Source: JAQUOA01 sp037443785
GTDB lineage: Bacteria > Bacteroidota > Ignavibacteria > UBA10030 > UBA8401
Direction of reading: 5' to 3'
DNA length: 26,339 bases
Assembly: GCA_037443785.1 (NCBI GenBank)
Contig: JBBINR010000045.1
Location: forward strand, 1-26,339
Below, one piece after another: positions 20,564 to 26,339 of the stretch (position 1 is its first letter; each line of letters starts with the position of its first letter). The position numbers were made by a program, and so were the translations under genes. The notes beneath the pieces are model-generated. The model had not been told where the DNA came from. It did no database searches and saw only the letters and a list, made by a program, of their open reading frames with translations.

Positions 20564-21115
20564 ATGGCAGAACTGACACTCACAATTCCAAAAAAATTTA
20601 CCGCAGGCGAAACCATCGTTTTTCACCAATACGATTCGTCACTCTATCCGCAATCATCCGGCTTCGTTCAAAAATATACGATCAACGGAACCGGCGGCAA
20701 GAAAACGATCACCGGAGATTTTGCCGATGGCGTATGGACGTTCACACTCAAAGCAAACGAAAACATATTCACCGCAGGAATCTATTCGCTCTATCTGTTC
20801 GCCACAAAGGGAGCCGATGCGGCAGAAGAAACACACGGGCTGGCAAAAGTAACGCTCACCATCGAAGCATCGCTCAAAGTAGAATCACAAACCGATCAAC
20901 GCACGCAAGCGCAGCAAGAATTGGATCTGCTTAATACGATCATCAAAGCATTCGTTCAGGACGGGCTTGCCGAAGTAGTCGTCGGCACGCGAACCTATCG
21001 CCGGTACGAATTGAAACAATTGCAGGAACAACGCCGCGAAACGATAAAAACAGTGAACGCCGAATTACGGAACGGAAAACGAAAACGCTATCTGTGGAAA
21101 CTCGGGAACGCATAA
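20564..21115 (+). CDS. Two-part phage protein: Ig-like beta domain plus gpW-like C-terminus
   Basis: 183 residues from the ATG at 20564; the frame is open back to a TTG at 20537 within the leader hairpin. Residues 1-115 look like one immunoglobulin-like beta sandwich (ELTLTIPKKFTAGETIVFHQ, GDFADGVWTFTLKANEN, GLAKVTLTIEASL). Residues 120-183 are helical (QQELDLLNTIIKAFVQDGLA, then VVVGTRTYRRYELKQLQEQR). That C-terminal stretch recalls gpW/head-tail joining proteins (Y..G..T.R.YE...L...R). It lies immediately before the portal gene, where a gpW homologue is expected. Reasonable but not certain. Confidence 0.6.
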   Translation: MAELTLTIPKKFTAGETIVFHQYDSSLYPQSSGFVQKYTINGTGGKKTITGDFADGVWTFTLKANENIFTAGIYSLYLFATKGADAAEETHGLAKVTLTIEASLKVESQTDQRTQAQQELDLLNTIIKAFVQDGLAEVVVGTRTYRRYELKQLQEQRRETIKTVNAELRNGKRKRYLWKLGNA

Positions 21116-21121
21116 AAACCA

Positions 21122-22054
21122 ATGTCACTCATCACGCCAAAAATATTTCAGGTTGCCGCCAACGTCGAAAAGAATGTTCGCCATTTCTTTTCCGGAGAGC
21201 TGGCAGTAAGCACGGCAAAACAGAAACGCAGCGGCAAGCGGACACTCCCCGCAACGAACACCGGACGTCTGTTTGCAAATTTCAACGACATGGAGCCGCT
21301 GGAAAAAATTCTCACATCCAACTGGCTCATCCGCGAACGCGCTCGCTTCCTCGAAAAATCGAACGACTTTGCAGAACGATTCTTTCTCGAGGTTCGCACG
21401 AATATTCCGGGACCGAACGGTTTCACCTTCCAATCAATCGTCAAAGAATTCATAAAGGATAAGAACGGAAAATGGAACCACGTTCCCGACACACTCGCCA
21501 ATAACAAGATTGAAGAAGCGTTCGCCGATTATTCCGATTCTGCCGAACTATGTTCCATCGATGGCCAGTACACACGCCGCGGGATTGAAGATGCACTCGC
21601 GGTCGGATGGGCGCGGGACGGTGAAGCATTTCTCAGAATTATTCCGCTCGCTGAAGCGAAGTATGGTTCACAAGTGCAGATCATCGAACCCGAACTCGTC
21701 GATGAATTTTTGAATAAGAAACTCGACAACGGCAACATCATTAAGATGGGTGTCGAGATCGACAAGTGGCGCCGTCCGGTCAATTACTATCTGAAAAAGA
21801 AAACAACGTCCAGCGAGCTATGGGGATATGGCACAAGTCATTCGCTCGGCGATTATGAGATTATTCCCGCCGATGAAATGCTGCATTTGTTCGACAAAAA
21901 ATATCCGAACCAAACCCGCGGGATCTCGCTGCTTGTCCAATCGATGATTCGCTTGAAACGGCTTTCCGATTATGAAGATGCCGTATTGCTCGCCGCGCAG
22001 TATGCCGCATCCAACCCCGGATTTTTCTCGGATAAACTTCCGGAAGAATCGTAA
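21122..22054 (+). CDS. Portal protein (lambda GpB family), N-terminal half, ended by in-frame TAA
   Basis: 310 residues. The family pattern of lambda-type portals is visible: LTSNWLIRERARFLEKSNDF, the central GWARDGEAFLRI, VQIIEPELVDEF, and EMLHLFDKKYPNQTRGISLL followed by the long helix QSMIRLKRLSDYEDAVLLAA. Translation ends at TAA (22052-22054) after LPEES. The frame then continues without shift into the second half (22058-22861). The break falls in the variable linker between portal cores. The two halves together would be about 578 residues, normal for this family. The portal is the dodecameric DNA channel at the head vertex. Confidence 0.88.
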   Translation: MSLITPKIFQVAANVEKNVRHFFSGELAVSTAKQKRSGKRTLPATNTGRLFANFNDMEPLEKILTSNWLIRERARFLEKSNDFAERFFLEVRTNIPGPNGFTFQSIVKEFIKDKNGKWNHVPDTLANNKIEEAFADYSDSAELCSIDGQYTRRGIEDALAVGWARDGEAFLRIIPLAEAKYGSQVQIIEPELVDEFLNKKLDNGNIIKMGVEIDKWRRPVNYYLKKKTTSSELWGYGTSHSLGDYEIIPADEMLHLFDKKYPNQTRGISLLVQSMIRLKRLSDYEDAVLLAAQYAASNPGFFSDKLPEES

Positions 22055-22057
22055 GAG

Positions 22058-22861
22058 ATGAAGCTCGGCGAAGCGGTGAAAAAAGTAACCGACGATGGAA
22101 ACGAAGAAGAGACCGGCGATGAGGTCGTAGAAATTGTTCCCGGACTGCAGCAGGATATCGGATTCAAAGACTACACGCAGATGAAAGCGGAATTCCCGTC
22201 GCCGCAGCACGAAGATATTTTCAAAACAACGGCGCATTCGTTTTCCGCCGGTATGGGTGATGCGTATTCATCAATCACGAACGATCTCGGCGATACATCC
22301 TACTCGTCATCGCGTACCGGTTTAATGGACGTGCGGGAAATTTACAAGCTCCGTCAAAAAATAATCATCGAAAGAATTCTCATTCCCTGGTTCAAGCGGT
22401 GGATCAAGTTTGCCATTCTCAACGGCGCCGTCAATCTTCCGATTTCAAAACTCGAAAAATTTACAAAACCCTGGTTTATCGGTCGCCGGTGGGGAATGAT
22501 GGATCCGCTGAAAGACGTCATGGCAATCGCACTCGCAATCGAATATGGTTTAGAGACACGCACGCAGGCACTCGCGGAACTCGGCAAAGATATCGAGGAA
22601 GTGAATGCAGAATTGGCGGAAGAGCAGCAAGACGCGAAGGATGCCGGGATCGTGCTCAAATTCAATTACGAGCTCGCGATGGATGCCGTCAATGCGGATA
22701 ATGCGAACAATCAAAACGATCCGAACGCCGATCCGTCGCAAAAGAAAAATTCACAGCGCTCCGAAGAAGAAGCGATGGAAGAGCGTACGCTGCAAAACGC
22801 ACTCATGATCTTATTGAAACGAAAACAAAACGGCCACGCCAAACAACCGGTCGTCGCCTAA
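22058..22861 (+). CDS. Portal protein (lambda GpB family), C-terminal half
   Basis: 267 residues in the same frame as 21122-22054, beginning at the ATG three bases after the TAA. It has the GpB second-half marks: VVEIVPGLQQDIGF, FKTTAHSFSAGMGDAYSSIT, GDTSYSSSRTGLMDVREIYK and the wing/stem region LIPWFKRWIKFAIL. The C-terminus is polar and low in complexity (NADNANNQNDPNADPSQKKN). It could be made by termination-reinitiation over the three-base gap, or the portal could be a pseudogene. A single nonsense change (for example TAT/TAC to TAA) explains the split. Confidence 0.85.
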   Translation: MKLGEAVKKVTDDGNEEETGDEVVEIVPGLQQDIGFKDYTQMKAEFPSPQHEDIFKTTAHSFSAGMGDAYSSITNDLGDTSYSSSRTGLMDVREIYKLRQKIIIERILIPWFKRWIKFAILNGAVNLPISKLEKFTKPWFIGRRWGMMDPLKDVMAIALAIEYGLETRTQALAELGKDIEEVNAELAEEQQDAKDAGIVLKFNYELAMDAVNADNANNQNDPNADPSQKKNSQRSEEEAMEERTLQNALMILLKRKQNGHAKQPVVA

Positions 22862-22874
22862 GGAGAAAACAAAC

Positions 22875-24992
22875 ATGCCGCTTCCAAAAATGCACCGCTT
22901 ACAAGCAGAAAAAATTGAAACACGCGTTTTACCGGTCGTGCCAAATTCGTACGACGAGAAAACACATTCATTCGAGGTAATTGCCGCGACGGAAAATCGT
23001 TCAAAAGTCCTTGACTACGATCGATGGGAAATTGTTGACGAGATCTTGTTGATGTCCGGGTATCGTGCACCGTCAAGTTCACCCGACAAATCGCCGCTCC
23101 TCGATACGCACATGCGATGGACAGTAGAAGATGTTCTCGGCAGCGCTCGCGATTGGCGTGTTGAGGGCGATAAACTGATCTGCCGAATTTATCTCTCATC
23201 GGTTGAAGCGGATATCGAAACAAAAATTCGAGAAGGACATATCGACAGCGTTTCGATTGGATACACGGTTGAACAATCGGTATGGGTGGAAGATGGAACG
23301 ACCGCCGTCGTGAACGGGCGGCAATTCACGGGACCCGTGAAAGTAGCAACGCAATGGACGCGCAGAGAACTTTCCCTTGTGCCAATCGGAGCGGATGACT
23401 ATGCAAAAATACGTTCGATCCGTGCGACACAGCTCGGCTTGCCCGAAACAGCAAATGATCAAGAGATACGAAGTATGATTCAAAAAATAAATAACAAACC
23501 AAATTCACAATCAAGAAAGGAGTCTTCAATGACCCTCGAAGAACTGCAAGCAAAAGTAGCAGAGATGGAAGGACGAATTGCAGCGTCCGAAAAAACAGTG
23601 ACAGAGTCACGCCAGGAAGCAACCGCCGCAAAGGCAGAGCTTGAAACGGCAAAACTCGAAGCAACAAACGTTCGCGAGATCGTGGCAACGGTTGCATTGT
23701 ATCCCAACCGCGCCGATATCGTCACGGCAGGCGAAAAAGCAATTGCCGAAAAACGCAGTGCGCTTGAATTCCAGCGCGACGTGATGAAACTCATCGGCAG
23801 CAATCCCGCACCGGCACCGAACAATGATGAATCGCGCAACAATATCATATTGCTCGGCGATGTGAAGAAACCGTGGGAAGTGCGCACAGCGAAATATTTG
23901 AAGTCGCTTGTGCTCGAAGCAAAAGGCAGTAACGATGAAGCTCGCGCCATTCGTACGGAATTGCAGAAAATGTATAAAGAACTTCCCGAACAGCAGAAGA
24001 ACGACGAGCTTCGCGAGGCGATGGATATCATTACGCACGCGCCGATCACACCGAAGCAGCAAAAACGCGTCATGTCATCGCTCAACGGCGGTGCCGGCGG
24101 CTATGCTGTCAATCCCGCGCCGTTGTTTGCAGAAATTTTTGTGCTCGTCGAGCAATATGGGGCAGCGCGCAAATATTTCCGTCAAATGAATCTCACCACC
24201 GATTCATTAAAACTTTCTTCCGTCGCGTCGAAAGTGGTGGCGTATTGGACGCTGCAGAACGGACGTATCAAAGCATCCGATCTCGGACTCTCTCAAGATA
24301 CGTTGAATGTAGCGAAGCTTGCCGGTATTACCGTGTGGACAAGCGAGCTCGATGAAGATCAGGCGATTGCATTATTGCCGATAATTATCGATGCATTCGC
24401 AGAGTCGATTTGGCACGAAGAAGATAAAGCCGGATTCTTAGGTGATGGAACGGCAACCTACGGAAGCCAGACTGGCTGGTTGAACGATGTTGGAACAGTG
24501 GTCAATATGGTGGCAGGCAAAACATCGTTCGGAGACGTTTCGATTGACGATTTCAAATCGCTGCGCGATGCGGTGAAAAAATCGCATCGACAGGGTGCGA
24601 TGTTCTTCCTGGGGGCGGAGATTGTCTCCATTCTCGAAGGAAAGAAAAATCTGCAGGGCGATTATCAATTCCGATCACCTACCGGAACACTCCCGGGTAT
24701 GCTGTGGGGATATCCGATTGCCGACACTGACGGTGTTGCAGTATTTGATGATCTCGTTTCGGCAGCTGGAACACGCTTCGCGATCTTTGGCAATCCGAAA
24801 AATCGATTGTTTGGATCGCGCCGCGAAAAAGAAATTACCGTGGCAACGGAAGCGGTTATTCAAGCGGATGATGGATCGATTGCCGTCAATCTGTTCCAGC
24901 AAGATGCAAAAGCAGTACGCATCACGGAACGGATTGGCTTCAAAGGTATCAATCAAGCCGCGTCGGCATGTTTGAAAACCGCTGCAGTCTAA
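22875..24992 (+). CDS. Fused HK97 prohead protease / scaffold / major capsid protein
   Basis: 705 residues with AAGGAG upstream of the ATG. Residues 1-195 are an HK97-type prohead protease: His79 in LLDTHMRWTVEDVLGSA, Ser127 in HIDSVSIGYTV, and Glu165 in WTRRELSLVPIGAD. Residues about 219-300 are a scaffold-like coiled coil (MTLEELQAKVAEMEGRIAAS). Residues about 330-705 are an HK97-fold capsid protein, with GGYAVNPAPLFAEIFV, SSVASKVVAYW, FLGDGTATYG, MLWGYPIADT, GNPKNRLFGSRRE and an acidic end. It should assemble the procapsid and process it. An in-frame start with a strong ribosome-binding site at 23529 would give capsid without protease. Confidence 0.93.
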   Translation: MPLPKMHRLQAEKIETRVLPVVPNSYDEKTHSFEVIAATENRSKVLDYDRWEIVDEILLMSGYRAPSSSPDKSPLLDTHMRWTVEDVLGSARDWRVEGDKLICRIYLSSVEADIETKIREGHIDSVSIGYTVEQSVWVEDGTTAVVNGRQFTGPVKVATQWTRRELSLVPIGADDYAKIRSIRATQLGLPETANDQEIRSMIQKINNKPNSQSRKESSMTLEELQAKVAEMEGRIAASEKTVTESRQEATAAKAELETAKLEATNVREIVATVALYPNRADIVTAGEKAIAEKRSALEFQRDVMKLIGSNPAPAPNNDESRNNIILLGDVKKPWEVRTAKYLKSLVLEAKGSNDEARAIRTELQKMYKELPEQQKNDELREAMDIITHAPITPKQQKRVMSSLNGGAGGYAVNPAPLFAEIFVLVEQYGAARKYFRQMNLTTDSLKLSSVASKVVAYWTLQNGRIKASDLGLSQDTLNVAKLAGITVWTSELDEDQAIALLPIIIDAFAESIWHEEDKAGFLGDGTATYGSQTGWLNDVGTVVNMVAGKTSFGDVSIDDFKSLRDAVKKSHRQGAMFFLGAEIVSILEGKKNLQGDYQFRSPTGTLPGMLWGYPIADTDGVAVFDDLVSAAGTRFAIFGNPKNRLFGSRREKEITVATEAVIQADDGSIAVNLFQQDAKAVRITERIGFKGINQAASACLKTAAV
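23514..23531 (+). promoter_or_regulatory. Internal ribosome-binding site and in-frame capsid start
   Basis: AGAAAGGAG (23514-23522) is followed, after six bases, by ATG at 23529, in frame with the protease-capsid ORF at residue 219. The preceding residues (IQKINNKPNSQSRKESS) read like a former intergenic spacer. The internal start would produce the scaffold-plus-capsid protein separately, as when protease and capsid are two genes. Confidence 0.65.
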
Positions 24993-25027
24993 GCGAAGGA
25001 TCTCAATTCACAAAATTAAAAAACCAC

Positions 25028-25050
25028 GAATCCCGCATCATGCGGGATTC
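25028..25050 (+). other. Strong hairpin between capsid and next gene
   Basis: GAATCCCGCA (25028-25037) and TGCGGGATTC (25041-25050) form a perfect 10-bp stem with a TCA loop. No T-run follows, so it is not a typical terminator. It lies 36 bases after the capsid stop and 18 bases before the next ATG, where it may protect the abundant capsid message or limit readthrough. Confidence 0.6.
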
Positions 25051-25068
25051 GGCATACAAAGAAAAAAT

Positions 25069-25230
25069 ATGGCAAAGCAAGTAAGATTGAAAGTCACGCA
25101 CATTTTCCGTTCGGGTGATAATAAGACTCCCGATCAAAAATTTGTCGCAGGGCAAATCTACGACGAAGATCTCCTCAAAAAGAACAAGATCGACAAGAGC
25201 GATTACGAGGACGCTGAAGAAAAAAAGTAG
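25069..25230 (+). CDS. Small hypothetical protein after capsid (53 residues)
   Basis: The ATG at 25069 opens 53 residues beginning MAKQVRLKVTHIFRSGDNKT and ending in a charged tail (DKSDYEDAEEKK). The pattern of short strands followed by 'F..G..Y.ED.L.K' is reminiscent of small head-associated phage proteins (for example DUF7210/gp-type completion proteins), but the match is loose. No clear Shine-Dalgarno, because a strong hairpin lies directly upstream. The following 95 bases have a minor CCGGC/GCCGG repeat and no gene. Confidence 0.5.
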   Translation: MAKQVRLKVTHIFRSGDNKTPDQKFVAGQIYDEDLLKKNKIDKSDYEDAEEKK

Positions 25231-25325
25231 TCAACCGGCATTTGCAATTAACGCCGGACCAAATCTTAAATCACGATAAATACAAATCATCCTGAGCGGT
25301 ATCGACGGATGATGGAAAGGAAAAT

Positions 25326-25790
25326 ATGAAACGCATAGGAATATTTTTGATCACGCTGATCATCGCGCTTATTGCCGTGGCTCCCATGGCACAAGCGCAA
25401 GATTATCAGAACCCGAACGATTTCCCGTCATATTATTTTTTCGGGAACACGCCGGCAAACAATAAAGCGTATCGATCCAAGATCGATACACTCACGCAAG
25501 CGACGCTCGGAGGCGCTGGAACGGTGTCATATATCGTTCACTCATCCGACACGATGAAAGCCGATATCTATCTCGATTACAAGCTCCGCAATCGCTCAAC
25601 ATGGACGCAAGCCTACGCCGATAGTTTTATCGCCGTTCGCGACACGACGTTTGAATATATTTTTCGATCTCATACGGTCGACAGGATTGGAGGGTTTGGC
25701 AGAGTTCTGCGGGTCAGGGTAGCGCAGCGCACCACATCGGATTACGATTCAACGACGACATACACGTCGGAATTTATTTGGAAACCATAA
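25326..25790 (+). CDS. Secreted or periplasmic hypothetical protein in the head operon
   Basis: 154 residues with GGAAAGGAAA upstream of the ATG. The N-terminus is a classical Sec signal peptide: basic start MKR, hydrophobic core GIFLITLIIALIAVAP, and a likely cleavage site after Ala24 (AQA-QD). The mature part is beta-rich (AGTVSYIVHSSDTMKADIYL, FEYIFRSHTVDRIGGFGRVL) and has no cysteines. Exported proteins are rare in the head-completion region of phages. It could be a moron inserted for host benefit or surface modification. No family recognised. Confidence 0.65.
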   Translation: MKRIGIFLITLIIALIAVAPMAQAQDYQNPNDFPSYYFFGNTPANNKAYRSKIDTLTQATLGGAGTVSYIVHSSDTMKADIYLDYKLRNRSTWTQAYADSFIAVRDTTFEYIFRSHTVDRIGGFGRVLRVRVAQRTTSDYDSTTTYTSEFIWKP

Positions 25791-25796
25791 CGGTAG

Positions 25797-25816
25797 GAAC
25801 GGTCGCAAGACCGTTC
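25797..25816. repeat. GCAA-tetraloop hairpin, copy 1
   Basis: GAACGGTC-GCAA-GACCGTTC is a perfect 8-bp stem with a GNRA tetraloop, seven bases after the secreted-protein stop. The 18-base core (25799-25816) recurs exactly at 26149-26166. The pair looks like a small dispersed palindromic element. Confidence 0.65.
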
Positions 25817-25838
25817 TTGCAGTTTAAGACATGAACCC

Positions 25839-26141
25839 ATGACACTCGATCTCGTCACACCATTTTTCAGCAATAACCCATTTACGGAGCAAGGCACATT
25901 CACACCGCCGGCCCCCGGGGTAGCAAAACCGATCGATGTCATTTTTGAAAAAATAGAATCCATTATGGCAGCGGGGGTAAAAATTCAGAACGCCGAAACA
26001 ACAGCACTCGTGAAAACTGCCGATGTTGGCGATCCCGTACCAAATGGATCGACGCTCACACTGAGAGCCGTTGTGTATAAGATCATCAAGGGGTTCGATG
26101 ATTCAACCGGTGTAACAACATTGCAGCTAAGCAGAAATTAA
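25839..26141 (+). CDS. Head-tail connector-like protein (gpFII-like)
   Basis: 100 residues. The second half has the layout of the lambda FII head-tail joining family: TALVKTADVGDPVPNGSTLT then LRAVVYKIIKGFDDSTGVTT, that is 'v.t.dv..p..Gd.l......y.V......D..G...L.L'. The N-terminal part is Pro-rich and likely flexible. The position between capsid and tail genes agrees. FII-like proteins seal the head and form the tail docking site. The GCAA hairpins flank this gene on both sides. Confidence 0.6.
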   Translation: MTLDLVTPFFSNNPFTEQGTFTPPAPGVAKPIDVIFEKIESIMAAGVKIQNAETTALVKTADVGDPVPNGSTLTLRAVVYKIIKGFDDSTGVTTLQLSRN

Positions 26142-26146
26142 TGTCG

Positions 26147-26166
26147 GGACGGTCGCAAGACCGTTC
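26147..26166. repeat. GCAA-tetraloop hairpin, copy 2
   Basis: GGACGGTC-GCAA-GACCGTTC, a 7-bp stem plus one G-U pair with a GNRA loop. Eighteen bases (26149-26166) are identical to copy 1 at 25799-25816. It lies five bases after the connector gene stop and eight bases before the next ATG. Confidence 0.65.
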
Positions 26167-26174
26167 ACAAATTC

Positions 26175-26339
26175 ATGGCAAGCACAATCCGAACCACACA
26201 AATTATCGAAGCACTTCAGACGAGGCTGATCGCAAAGCTGACCGGCGCGGGCGGGTACTATACCAACGTAAATGGCCGCGTGTATATCCGAAAACTTAAT
26301 CCGCTCAATCCGCTGCAAGATCTTCCGGCGGTCAACATT
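26175..26339 (+). CDS. Probable tail-completion protein (partial, cut by window edge)
   Basis: The ATG at 26175 opens 55 residues that run off the right edge: MASTIRTTQIIEALQTRLIA, then KLTGAGGYYTNVNGRVYIRK and LQDLPAVNI. The pattern 'I...L...L...G......VY......P....DLPAV.I' is that of phage minor tail / tail terminator-type proteins (gpU/gp10-like), which cap the tail tube. The position right after the connector gene fits. Incomplete, so the call is tentative. Confidence 0.6.
   Translation, partial: MASTIRTTQIIEALQTRLIAKLTGAGGYYTNVNGRVYIRKLNPLNPLQDLPAVNI

Noticed and set aside
7842..22861. Reassigned genetic code (TGA or TAA read as sense)
   Set aside because: TGA and TAA are used as normal stops by most genes here, and the two interrupted genes contain different stop codons, so single mutations, errors or local readthrough fit better.

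Overview
The window is most of a temperate, tailed-phage-like prophage. The evidence is a tyrosine integrase and an S24-type repressor on the minus strand at the left, a rightward early region, and then terminase, portal, protease/capsid and head-completion genes. No host gene is visible and both edges cut genes, so neither attachment site is seen. The phage appears novel and the host cannot be named. Strong Shine-Dalgarno sites (for example before 6490 and 6969) and a near-consensus sigma-70 type promoter (2647-2675) speak against a typical Bacteroidia host. A REP-like C-rich/G-rich palindrome in the terminase gene and the attC style resemble what I associate with the wider Bacteroidota/Chlorobiota/Ignavibacteriota genomes, but that is only an impression.

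Layout. 1-2612 (minus): lysogeny operon with S24 repressor, an unknown membrane-anchored protein, a stand-alone CI-type HTH protein and the integrase. 2613-2709: divergent control region with two operator-like palindromes. 2710-4899: small early regulators. 4900-5086: a structured leader ending in a terminator-like hairpin. 5087-11054: accessory and DNA-processing genes, including a methylase-fold protein without its catalytic motif, small beta and zinc-ribbon proteins, a ParB-family gene broken by one in-frame TGA, and a Gp37/Gp68 (DUF5131) three-cysteine protein. 11309-15435: HNH nuclease, a gpZ-like minor tail protein, two further ParB-fold proteins, an ASCH protein, a HAD-like phosphatase and an internally shortened methyltransferase. 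17413-26339: late operons with Nu1-like small terminase, GpA-type large terminase, a lambda-type portal split by one in-frame TAA, a fused HK97 prohead protease/major capsid gene with an internal ribosome-binding site, and head-tail joining genes running off the right edge.

The most striking element is 15450-16952, between the early region and the terminase. It is a small integron gene-cassette array inside the phage. Three complete attC-like sites separate three small cassette ORFs. For each cassette, the bases at its 5' crossover point are the exact complement of the inverse core site at its own 3' end, which is the hallmark of integron cassettes. A fourth attC is truncated, and a recombinase N-terminal fragment lies 44 bp further on. 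No complete integron integrase is present.

The prophage also shows decay or reshaping: two clean in-frame stop codons (ParB and portal), a shortened methyltransferase, a recombinase fragment and methylase/ParB proteins lacking catalytic parts. Gene functions are assigned from motifs read by eye; no database search was possible.
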